Source: Bacteroidota bacterium (GTDB lineage Bacteria; Bacteroidota; Bacteroidia; Chitinophagales; LD1). Taken from it: 64,000 nt of DNA. The stretch covers positions 1-64,000 of the forward strand of contig CANJLD010000018.1 in the NCBI GenBank assembly GCA_947475165.1. The letters run 5' to 3'. Under the pieces are notes generated by a model. That model had not been told where the DNA came from, did not search any database, and was given only the letters and a program-made list of their open reading frames with translations. Position numbers and translations under genes: made by a program. Shown piece by piece: positions 1-7,327 of this stretch. How positions within the stretch are numbered: position 1 is the stretch's first letter; each line of letters begins with the position of its first letter.

Positions 1-8
1 AAAATGAA

Positions 9-37
9 AAGCGTTCCGCTTAAACAACGGAACGCTT
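9..37. terminator. Hairpin terminator
   Basis: A perfect 10-bp inverted repeat (AAGCGTTCCG / CGGAACGCTT) surrounds a 9-base loop. On the minus strand it is followed by a T-rich stretch, so it most likely ends the minus-strand transcript of the gene fragment at 107-394. It could also serve a plus-strand gene lying before the window. Confidence 0.6.
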
Positions 38-106
38 CTTTCACACTCAATCATTTTTGTTGCTATGTCTTTAAAAACTCTTTTATTTTTAATCACGAAT
101 ACCACA

Positions 107-394
107 TTAAATATTAGTTCTCAAGTCCACTTTGGTCTGACAACGTACAATCAATTGCTCGAAACGCAGAAAGAATTTCATAAATCCGATATCCGGACTT
201 TTACCATAGTAAGCATAAGCCAGGCACATAATTTGAAAATCATGCAGATCAACAGATACCGTGGATAAAAAATGGACTAAATATTTTGCCTGATGCTGCC
301 AAAGAACTTGGAATCCGAGTGGGTCTCGGGAACCTTTTATTCGATAATCGCCATCATCTTTTGTGAAATAATAAAGGGCGGAAAGTGATGGCAT
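107..394 (-). CDS. Hypothetical protein, probably an N-terminal remnant of a larger gene
   Basis: This 95-residue reading frame starts at an ATG in an AT-rich upstream region and is followed by the hairpin at 9-37. The first 75 residues look like a genuine protein (YRIKGSRDPLGFQ, then LSTVSVDLHDFQ), with aromatic and charged residues spaced as in a folded domain. The last part (KVDLRTNI) ends abruptly and looks arbitrary. My reading is that the 5' part of a longer gene survived a deletion. I do not recognise the family, and no catalytic motif or membrane segment is visible. It could also be a complete small protein. Confidence 0.45.
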   Translation of the reverse strand: MPSLSALYYFTKDDGDYRIKGSRDPLGFQVLWQHQAKYLVHFLSTVSVDLHDFQIMCLAYAYYGKSPDIGFMKFFLRFEQLIVRCQTKVDLRTNI

Positions 395-613
395 ATATTA
401 TATTATTTAAAATGGAAATTAAGATTTGTGGCCTACAATAATCCAATTGATTTATCAGATTAAGTAGGGAGTCTGATTTAAATCATATAAGACTCTTAAG
501 CTGGTCAATAAATTAAATATACAAGGCTAATTATCTCTAACTTTTCTGAAGGATTGATAATTACAAAAATCATTTAGGCTTCGTCTATAAACTTCTATAG
601 CCTATTTCTTAAA

Positions 614-2092
614 TCATTTGCTTCTTATCAATTCTTCCAGATTCTCCAGTATTCTAACCATCGCCATTGTATCTAATTTGCAATACTCAAGCAGCTGATT
701 TCGTTGAATCGCCTGTGTTGCCACATCCTGATCTTTCAATTGGGCGTATACCAAGCTGGCGGTTCCGCCTTCCTGAATATCTAAATCTTCATAACTCAGG
801 TCCGGCACCATCACCGGTAAAACATTTTTTATCGATGCACTGCCTTTGAAATCGGGATGATAATACCAGCGGCTCTGAAATGGTTTCATCAAATCAATCC
901 ATCGTTCATTGATGGAACTTAGCTGCTTTTCGTATTTCGGAAAATCCAGAATCAACTTTTTGATGCACGTTTTTTCAAAGGAGGCATTCCATCCTATAAT
1001 ACTTCCTTTACTTCCAAGTAGTTTTATCATCTCCTTAATTAATGCCTCTCGTGGATCAGTAATTCCATCACCAAGAAAAGAATAATGTTCTAATGCCGCA
1101 CCGGGTTTCCGTTTGATATGCAATGAAAACTGAAATGGTAACTGCTGATACGGACGGGAATGGTCAAACTCAGGCACGGCCGGCATAATCGTTTCAAAGT
1201 CGAAAAAATATAGCGGGTATTGAAATTCAGAAAGAAAACCCTTTATAGCTTTCTCATCAATAAAAATTTCTCCGGTTCGATAATGGTTTAACTGCATAGC
1301 CGCCTTAGGAGAAAGGGCATAATCCTGGGGTATATCATCCAGATGTTTAAATCCTTCCTCATAAAGTTCCCAACCCGGTCCTCTCGATAGTGAAAAAATA
1401 TTGTTCTCTGTCGGAAAATCTTTCCAGCAGTGATTGGTAAAATTGCAGGTATAAGGATCGGAGCAATGCGGACCAATATCCATCACAGGTTCCTTTTTTA
1501 GGGTAAGCATGACTTTGAGTTCAACGATTTTATCCGAAATGAATGGCTGCTGTTCCAAAACTTCTCCCAGGATAGAATCGGTATTGAACAACTGCTTAAT
1601 ATCTAAATCACCCTGACGCTCATATTGGTTGTTCAGATAGACGATGGAGATATCCTCAAGTTTCAATCCGGAGTTCGTGATGACATGATACTGCAGGGAG
1701 GCATCCTGAATGTATTGCGGCCTTACAGAGACGCTGCCTTTTACCTCAAAAGCGTACCATTTATTTTTCTTCCTGACCAGTATATCCAAGGCGCATAATA
1801 CTTCCTCAAACTGAAATGCGGCTTCGTAAATAACCGTTGCGCCTGCCTCGATGAGCTTCCGGGTTTTTTCTACTGATTTCTGATAGGAGAAGGTGTCCGG
1901 TGGAGAAGCATCTACTCCGCCGGGGAATAAACTCTGTGCCAGTAAACCGACATTCGTACCGGCTGCAAAAATAGCCTGTTGCCCTTCATCTTCAGGATTG
2001 CGAAGAGAGGGTTTGAATTTATACAGAAACAGGCGTTTGGGGCACTGGCAGCCATACATGAAGGTAGACTTAGATAGAACGTGTTTTGTCAT
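614..2092 (-). CDS. DUF2779 protein: Cas4-like nuclease domain plus DEDD-type exonuclease domain
   Basis: A 492-residue protein in two parts. The N-terminal half resembles a PD-(D/E)XK nuclease of the Cas4/RecB kind: C15 and C17 near the start, an ALDIL then FEVKG pair (the D and E-x-K of the active site, about residues 93-115), and a later Cys cluster (CSDPYTC...HC, about 210-222) that could complete an iron-sulfur site. The C-terminal half starts with YFFDFET (about residue 296), the first acidic motif of RNase-H-fold DEDD exonucleases, and ends with LEYCKLDTMAM, which supplies a late acidic residue. This is the known DUF2779 arrangement. The substrate is unknown; a single-gene role in DNA or RNA processing or defence is inference. 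It stands alone, with 200-base gaps on either side. Confidence 0.75.
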   Translation of the reverse strand: MTKHVLSKSTFMYGCQCPKRLFLYKFKPSLRNPEDEGQQAIFAAGTNVGLLAQSLFPGGVDASPPDTFSYQKSVEKTRKLIEAGATVIYEAAFQFEEVLCALDILVRKKNKWYAFEVKGSVSVRPQYIQDASLQYHVITNSGLKLEDISIVYLNNQYERQGDLDIKQLFNTDSILGEVLEQQPFISDKIVELKVMLTLKKEPVMDIGPHCSDPYTCNFTNHCWKDFPTENNIFSLSRGPGWELYEEGFKHLDDIPQDYALSPKAAMQLNHYRTGEIFIDEKAIKGFLSEFQYPLYFFDFETIMPAVPEFDHSRPYQQLPFQFSLHIKRKPGAALEHYSFLGDGITDPREALIKEMIKLLGSKGSIIGWNASFEKTCIKKLILDFPKYEKQLSSINERWIDLMKPFQSRWYYHPDFKGSASIKNVLPVMVPDLSYEDLDIQEGGTASLVYAQLKDQDVATQAIQRNQLLEYCKLDTMAMVRILENLEELIRSK

Positions 2093-2265
2093 TTATTTAA
2101 GCTTTAAAACAAATGTAAGGCACAGAAACGCAAGGTATTTGCGCAGTAACAAATATTTTTTGTTTTGAATAGATGAAAACAACCTCTTCTCACAATAGTT
2201 ATTTCCTGACTTTCAAACTAAGCATTTCTGAATGCCAGGGCTAAGTTGAGAAATTTATTAATCAA

Positions 2266-2904
2266 TCAGCCCCCGGTAAACTCTTTTACCCTAAATCGGG
2301 CATATGGGTGTAGGTCGTCATTAAAGTCCAAATATTCAATGGTAACCGTTAAGTAATAATCCCCGGAGTGAGACCTGGTACGGAAACTTGGAGAAGTCGC
2401 GCTTAATAAATTTATCTCTTCCCTTAATTCAGATTTCCAGAAACGATTAAAAATATCATACGCTTCAAGAAATACCTTCAATTTCGGGAATATGGCTTCA
2501 ATACATTCCTGCAAACTGTCATGGTACCATGTTATGGTTTCTTTATCAAGTAATTCGTTTGGCTGATAACTAAAGGAATTACCAACCGAATTACTTAAAT
2601 TACCTGCCATGTCTTTAGTAGCCGGACGTTGAATTACTTGATTTGCCTTAGTAATATTCGAAGTAATTACTTCATTCACTTTAGTAATGTCAGGTGAAAT
2701 TACTTTAGATGCTTTCGGAAGTTTTATTCCATGTGTACGGAGGACATGAAGGTGTAATTCCCTTGCATTACGCATATCGTGGCAATAAGGACATTCCTTT
2801 TTTTCTGCCGGCTTTCTGTTTTCGGGGTAGTTGTTTTTCTTCTTAACCCGTTTTTTTTTGCCTGAATTTTGAAGAAAAATATTTATACGAATTTTCTTTT
2901 TCAT
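2266..2904 (-). CDS. C2H2 zinc-finger protein with an 11-residue tandem repeat
   Basis: This 212-residue protein begins with a strongly basic stretch (residues 1-36) typical of nucleic-acid binding. A zinc finger follows, with C38, C41, H53 and H58. Residues 67-99 hold three imperfect copies of an 11-residue unit (KVISPDITKVN, EVITSNITKAN, QVIQRPATKDM). The C-terminal 110 residues form a predicted globular domain that I do not recognise. Its start overlaps the stop of the upstream HTH gene by four bases (ATGA), so the two are translated as a pair. A DNA-binding or plasmid/transposon accessory role is likely but inferred. Confidence 0.6.
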   Translation of the reverse strand: MKKKIRINIFLQNSGKKKRVKKKNNYPENRKPAEKKECPYCHDMRNARELHLHVLRTHGIKLPKASKVISPDITKVNEVITSNITKANQVIQRPATKDMAGNLSNSVGNSFSYQPNELLDKETITWYHDSLQECIEAIFPKLKVFLEAYDIFNRFWKSELREEINLLSATSPSFRTRSHSGDYYLTVTIEYLDFNDDLHPYARFRVKEFTGG

Positions 2905-3317
2905 TTTAGTTTGGTTTTAGTTTTTTGTGGAATCGGGACACTATATTTTTTAGTTGACTGCTTAAGCATGTAGCTTTCGAGGCTTGCCTGGTCGTAGAGA
3001 AATTCTCGGCCGCTTTTCAGGTAGTGGACTTCGCCGCTTGAGCGAATCTGTTTCATCTTCTTTCGGGATTTCACGTGGAGACGGTTGCGTGCATCCTCGG
3101 GACTAAGCCAGACTGTCTTTTCAGAATTTTGCCCGGTCAGTGATGCCGCCCACGCAGTCAGAAATATGCGCTGCTCTTCGAGCAGTTCCTGCCGGATTTT
3201 TTTGAAGGCCTCCGATTCAAATACGATAAGTTCCATGGCTACTGTAGAACACACTTCGTGCCCGTGCCAGATTTTGGTTTCGGCAATGCCCGTCAGAAAC
3301 TTGTCTAAAAATAGCAA
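2901..3317 (-). CDS. Helix-turn-helix (excisionase-type) DNA-binding protein
   Basis: A 138-residue protein. Its C-terminal half reads WLSPEDARNRLHVKSRKKMKQI, then a strand-like stretch ending REFLYDQASLESYM. This is the MerR/excisionase-like winged helix (HTH_17 type) found in regulators and excision factors of Bacteroidota mobile elements. The N-terminal 60 residues are helical and probably mediate dimerisation. It is translationally coupled to the zinc-finger gene at 2266-2904. No integrase is present nearby, so it may be a leftover regulatory unit of an integrated element. Confidence 0.6.
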   Translation of the reverse strand: MLFLDKFLTGIAETKIWHGHEVCSTVAMELIVFESEAFKKIRQELLEEQRIFLTAWAASLTGQNSEKTVWLSPEDARNRLHVKSRKKMKQIRSSGEVHYLKSGREFLYDQASLESYMLKQSTKKYSVPIPQKTKTKLK

Positions 3318-3724
3318 TTGCTTTTTTTAGCAAATTCTGAAAATCGGATTAAATAATATCTAGCAAATTCTTGCCTTAATTTAGGCAAGTTTTCCGAAGG
3401 GGTATTCCAGATTAAACAGAATTCCGCAAATTGCCGGCAGTTGTTAATTTTTAAATTTTGTTTGACTTGTTTTCAGTTACCTGAGATTCGGATTTTTTGT
3501 CCGAATTATTTTGTCAGTAGTTTAGCCGCATTGGCAGAAGCCGGTGATTGAGGACTGCATCGGTTTGTTTTTACCCCAGCTTTTACCAGTAGATTTTTAC
3601 CTTGGCTAAGAGGGTGGGAGAGAAGGAGTTGGAGAAATGACACACAGGAGCACTACTTCTGTGATGTTTCGGTAAATTTTATCAGTTGAAGTTTACGCTG
3701 AAACCAACTTATTTCAAGGTTAGC
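3318..3724. other. Intergenic region with hairpins and a dispersed repeat
   Basis: About 400 bases without a gene. The string AGCAAATTCT occurs twice, at 3329 and 3362. A 7-bp stem (CTTGCCT / AGGCAAG) lies at 3370-3389. A second hairpin (ATTCGGA / TCCGAAT) at 3486-3506 is followed by TATTTT and may be a plus-strand terminator. The region ends with one copy of the 58-bp dispersed repeat listed separately. The duplicated AGCAAATTCT just upstream of the HTH gene could be an operator for that regulator; this is a guess. Confidence 0.5.
3569..3626 (+). repeat. Dispersed 58-bp repeat, copy 1
   Basis: The sequence starts TTTTACCCCAGCTTTTACCA and ends TAAGAGGGTGGGAGAGAAGG. It is equal in length to copy 2 at 28494-28551 and matches it over the first 20 bases (one difference) and the last 20 bases, while the middle differs. 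It lies just beyond the 3' end of the minus-strand gene at 3725-4471. Confidence 0.7.
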
Positions 3725-4471
3725 CTACTGCCTACATTTTGCAACCAGCCAATTAGTTTGCTTATCTGTAGACTTGTGATTATTCCCTATTTTGACAATA
3801 GAATTATCTTTTGCTCTATACCAACCTTCACTCCAACTTCCCATATCATTGTAAATGGCATTTGTGACTTTAAGAGCGATAAGAGCATCCTGAAATTCAC
3901 TTATGGTTATTGGTGTAGCTGATTCAATAATCGAAAATCCATTATTCATTTCTGCCAAAGCACGACATTGAATTCTTGCCGTTCCGAACAAATTCGTGGG
4001 AATAATTCTATTGCGGTAAACGAGTAAATCCTGTTGAAACAGGCTGCCTTTAGATGCGATTGCCTCTTTTGTCAATGCAGGTTCATTAATGCTATCGGTT
4101 AAATAAAATTTAACCTTATTTTTATTCAGAACAGCATATCCGGTTCTTTTATTTGGTTTACTTCCATTATCAATTCCTGAACCAATGAATTTCCCTTCAA
4201 TTGTCTGCTGCTTACTTGTGAATGCCACAGGCACACAAAATTCATTAGATATTTCCTGTGTTTTAGGACGGTCTGCTGTGAGCATCAAATCATACGAACT
4301 AACATCATATATATTATATGAATGCCCATTTATATTCATTGCTTTTGGTTTGACATTATCGCATGGTTTTGTATTCTTTTCATTCAAAGCTGATCTGAAC
4401 CCGGTAAAGGCCACGATTGTCATAGGTATTCCAACGAAAAATGGAAATATTAATAAATAGTATTTTTTCAT
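3725..4471 (-). CDS. Hypothetical membrane-anchored protein
   Basis: This 248-residue protein has a short hydrophobic N-terminal segment (YYLLIFPFFVGIPMTIVAF, residues 4-22) that can act as a membrane anchor or signal. A mixed alpha/beta body follows, probably on the outer side of the inner membrane. No known motif is visible. It is the last of four minus-strand genes (6653 to 3725) that all encode small envelope proteins and are separated by at most 26 bases, so they are probably co-transcribed. I do not recognise the family. Confidence 0.6.
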   Translation of the reverse strand: MKKYYLLIFPFFVGIPMTIVAFTGFRSALNEKNTKPCDNVKPKAMNINGHSYNIYDVSSYDLMLTADRPKTQEISNEFCVPVAFTSKQQTIEGKFIGSGIDNGSKPNKRTGYAVLNKNKVKFYLTDSINEPALTKEAIASKGSLFQQDLLVYRNRIIPTNLFGTARIQCRALAEMNNGFSIIESATPITISEFQDALIALKVTNAIYNDMGSWSEGWYRAKDNSIVKIGNNHKSTDKQTNWLVAKCRQ

Positions 4472-4497
4472 ATTAAGAGAGGATTGAATTAGAAAAT

Positions 4498-5238
4498 TTA
4501 GTTATTGAATTCGCTTTCGCTTATGTTTTCAGAATCAAAACTGCTCATAACATCAGTTGAAATTACATCAAGTCGGAGTTGGAAACTTGGAATCTGATAG
4601 CTGTCTCCATGATATTTGATGTTGAAGTCAAGAACATCATCTCCTTTTTCGTATTTAGCATTCCTGAGAAACTTGCCCTTGCATTGACCCCCTTCATTTG
4701 ACATCATCCAACGTCTACCGTAAGCTATTTTGAGATAGTATCTGGCTTCGGGAATATGACGAACCGTGTATGTTGAATTGCTATTGATGAAAAAATATCT
4801 GATGCATCTACCGGTTTGAAATGACATAATTTTTATTGCCACATCAGTTCCGCCACCAACCTCAACAATGAGTTTATTGTCAATTTCATGGTTAGACTGG
4901 GGTGTATAATTGAAACAGTCCGGTTCCGCTCCATTGTTAATGTCTGTAACTTCATAGCCTTCACTTACTAAAGTTAAACTGTCCTGCGTGATAGGGTCAA
5001 CCGGGGGGACATAGGGTGTTGAAGAATTTGAATTAGCAGTAGCGTTTCCTGTATTGTTATTATTGTTGGGGTTATCAAAGTCGCTCGTGTGTATTTCATG
5101 GTTAGTTTGTGTTGTATCGCTTTCGCTCCCGTTATTGTTACAACTGAAGGATATGCAAGTGATTAAAAGAATGAATAAAATTAATTGTAATCCATTTGTC
5201 CGATTAGCGGAACCTTCAGTAGATTTATTGTAACTCAT
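4498..5238 (-). CDS. Hypothetical lipoprotein
   Basis: A 246-residue protein with a hydrophobic segment (LQLILFILLITCISFSC, about residues 17-33). The Cys at its end, followed by asparagines, fits a lipoprotein signal. Next comes a low-complexity Asn/Ser/Thr-rich linker (about residues 34-75) and a C-terminal domain of about 160 residues, rich in beta strands, with scattered cysteines. The linker is typical of Bacteroidota surface lipoproteins. The function is not recognisable. It lies 25 bases after the 361-residue gene and 26 bases before the 248-residue gene. Confidence 0.6.
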   Translation of the reverse strand: MSYNKSTEGSANRTNGLQLILFILLITCISFSCNNNGSESDTTQTNHEIHTSDFDNPNNNNNTGNATANSNSSTPYVPPVDPITQDSLTLVSEGYEVTDINNGAEPDCFNYTPQSNHEIDNKLIVEVGGGTDVAIKIMSFQTGRCIRYFFINSNSTYTVRHIPEARYYLKIAYGRRWMMSNEGGQCKGKFLRNAKYEKGDDVLDFNIKYHGDSYQIPSFQLRLDVISTDVMSSFDSENISESEFNN

Positions 5239-5263
5239 AATTTTTTTTGAAGTGTAATAACTT

Positions 5264-6349
5264 CTATCTCAACGTATTTTCAAATGATTGAAATGTTTCG
5301 AGTTTACCATTTTTTAAGGTGACGTACTTGTATATTTTCTGCGGAACATAACCAAAGCCTGCACCAACGTTATCAAAACTTAGTAATGATTCAATCTGGG
5401 TGCAATTAAGAATGTGTTCGCTGTTTGCCATAAATTTATTTGCCATTGGACCGGCATCGGATATGGAGATTGAAGGATCAACTTTATATTTTTTCGAAAT
5501 TTCAATGGCTTTGGAAATGATGTCATAGGTAGATCCATGAATATCGCAGAAAAGTATTTTGTGCATAGAGGTATCTTCCCAAATTATTACTACCGTGCCG
5601 CCATTATGACGACTAAGTTTTCTAAAATTAGATAAAGATGAATAACCGGAAACACGTTGTTGATTCCATATTAGAATCTCCCTTGGAAAAGGGTTGCTGC
5701 TACTTTGGATCACTTGCGGACAACAACAGCTTGGATCCCATGAACAGGGATTCATGTATAGTTCGATGTCACCATTGACAATACGGTAATTGAATTCGGA
5801 TAGTCTCCATTGACGGAAAAAGGCTAAAGTATATCCTAATTTATCAGTAGAATCAATTTCATTTTTTCGTAAGTAATGAATTACTCCTATTTGAGAATCT
5901 GAGTCGCTTTTTTCATATTTCAAAACGAAATCAGTTGGCCTTAATGATCTGAAAAAGTTGTTAGTATAATCATGCACAAAGTGAGAGGATAAATCAAGGT
6001 CAAGAAAAAAATGTGTTACTCCAAGTATATTATCGATGCTTGAAATAGAGCTATCTTGACGGGTTTTATTATTCGGAATAAGTTTGACTTTTAACCGGTC
6101 AGTTATAACCGACTCAAATGAAATTTGACCATCTTCATTATTAGTATAGTGATATATTAAAGGGGAAGCAAATGAGTCAATAAGGTAAGTGTGTTCAGAT
6201 GAAATTTGGGATGGTTTGGAAGGGGATGCAGAATTGCTTTCAAGATGTGGAGAGCAAAGAGATTTTATCTGAAGGAATAATATTATTAATGCCAGGCAGA
6301 GTAGAAGGAAATAAATTTTTCTGCCTGATAAAATCTCATCCAGTTTCAT
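5264..6349 (-). CDS. Hypothetical membrane-anchored protein
   Basis: A 361-residue protein with one N-terminal membrane segment (IYFLLLCLALIILFLQI, residues 12-28) and a long extracytoplasmic part. Visible marks are a Cys cluster (NPCSWDPSCCCP, about residues 200-211) and a C-terminal globular stretch with GGTVVIIWED and ISISDAGPMANKF. I do not recognise the family. Its first bases overlap the end of the DUF6804-like gene by 14 bases, which supports co-transcription. Confidence 0.6.
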   Translation of the reverse strand: MKLDEILSGRKIYFLLLCLALIILFLQIKSLCSPHLESNSASPSKPSQISSEHTYLIDSFASPLIYHYTNNEDGQISFESVITDRLKVKLIPNNKTRQDSSISSIDNILGVTHFFLDLDLSSHFVHDYTNNFFRSLRPTDFVLKYEKSDSDSQIGVIHYLRKNEIDSTDKLGYTLAFFRQWRLSEFNYRIVNGDIELYMNPCSWDPSCCCPQVIQSSSNPFPREILIWNQQRVSGYSSLSNFRKLSRHNGGTVVIIWEDTSMHKILFCDIHGSTYDIISKAIEISKKYKVDPSISISDAGPMANKFMANSEHILNCTQIESLLSFDNVGAGFGYVPQKIYKYVTLKNGKLETFQSFENTLR

Positions 6350-6653
6350 GGCTGGAATTTCTGTTAAACAATTGTGGAAAAAGAGACGCTATCAGAAATA
6401 GTGCAATGACCACATCTACAATGTTCCATACCTGTCTTCCGAGAGCAATCTTGATTAGCGGTTGAAAAAGTAGTGCTAAGATCAGAAACAGAATCATTAA
6501 GTTTTTTTCGTTTCGTTCATAAGCTTTGAAGCCAAGAAATAGGAAACCACTCATAGCTACGAATCTGACCAATTGGTAATAGCCATATGGCATATGAAAA
6601 AGGCATAGCAATAGCAAAATCGCAATTATAATTTTGAGGATCTTTTCAATCAT
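6336..6653 (-). CDS. DUF6804-like small membrane protein
   Basis: A 105-residue integral membrane protein with about four hydrophobic segments. The LFHMPYGYYQLVRFVAM motif is, as far as I recall, the hallmark of the DUF6804 family, whose role is unknown. It overlaps the following 361-residue gene by 14 bases and the preceding remnant by 8 bases, so it belongs to the 6801-3725 minus-strand group. It often occurs as a loose accessory gene in Bacteroidota. Confidence 0.6.
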   Translation of the reverse strand: MIEKILKIIIAILLLLCLFHMPYGYYQLVRFVAMSGFLFLGFKAYERNEKNLMILFLILALLFQPLIKIALGRQVWNIVDVVIALFLIASLFPQLFNRNSSHETG

Positions 6654-6801
6654 TATTTAATATCGGTGTTGGTGGCTCTAAAATATCTTCAATTATATCA
6701 TCAAAGTATAACTTACTGCGTTCCCCGCGCCTTTCTTGAATGAGCCGCTCCAGAATTTCACAAAAATATTTATGGTTGATGCAATATAAATCAGTTTTCA
6801 T
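6646..6801 (-). pseudogene. 3' remnant of a hypothetical gene cut by an IS-related event
   Basis: From the ATG at 6801 this frame gives 51 residues (start MKTDLYCINHKYFCEILERL), charged and plausible as the tail of a soluble protein. Upstream of 6801 the same frame continues only through sequence that is the reverse complement of a transposase coding sequence. The original gene therefore seems to have lost its 5' part where the IS fragment now lies. It might still be translated as a 51-residue peptide. Confidence 0.5.
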
Positions 6802-6807
6802 ATTGTT

Positions 6808-7077
6808 TTGATAAAACTTCAATTCATTAAACCCGGAAAGCCCAAGCAAAATGGATATATCGAAAGGTTCAATCGCACCTATCGCAAATATGTGCTCGAT
6901 GCTTATCTCTTCAACAATATCAATGAGGTTAAACAACTAACCGAAGAATGGATGGAAGACTACAATCAATTACATCCGCATTCTGCGCTGAAAGGATATA
7001 GTCCCGTTGGCTATCGCCTGGCTGTTCAAAGAGGAAAACTCCCCATGCGCAAATGCCAACGGAGTTTACCACATTAA
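6808..7077 (+). pseudogene. IS3-family transposase (OrfB), C-terminal fragment
   Basis: The frame encodes the end of a DDE integrase core. FIKPGKPKQNGYIERFNRTYR carries the last catalytic Glu (E in YIERF), and LTEEWMEDYNQLHPHSALKGYSP is the classic C-terminal motif of IS3-group OrfB. Everything before IKLQFI, including the first two catalytic Asp residues, is missing, and the homology stops sharply at about 6811. It cannot be an active transposase. It marks a rearrangement junction between the minus-strand envelope genes and the srf-like block. I could not identify terminal inverted repeats. Confidence 0.8.
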
Positions 7078-7327
7078 ACAGCGGTTCTAATAATAATAAC
7101 GTTATCGTAAATAATTTAACTTTGAATATCATTAATTTACCTCCTCCCTAACTATCAAAAGTTTTGCTTTTTTCTTATTAGAAATATTATTTTTAGCCAA
7201 CCATCCTTAAATTGATCGACACACACTAACGATATAGGAGGAGAATTTTTATTTTTTTTAAACGATAAAAGCTACTATTAATATATAGATATTATTTCTA
7301 TTAACCCATGACTCCTGTAAAAAAGCT
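7078..7327 (+). promoter_or_regulatory. AT-rich leader upstream of the srf-like block
   Basis: A 250-base non-coding stretch between the IS fragment and the first srf-like gene. It is very AT-rich, with runs of T and A. A purine-rich GGAGGAGAA lies near 7240 but far from the start codon. A TTTG near 7162 followed about 21 bases later by TATTTTTA is a weak match to the Bacteroidota TTTG/TAnnTTTG promoter. Any promoter for the block would have to be here or inside the IS fragment. Confidence 0.3.

Noticed and set aside
107..268. Plus-strand frame overlapping the first gene
   Set aside because: It is the antisense shadow of the minus-strand frame at 107-394 and its composition is not protein-like.
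6646..6936. Full-length 96-residue minus-strand protein
   Set aside because: Its first 45 residues are the reverse complement of the IS3 transposase coding sequence; only the part from 6801 is plausible.
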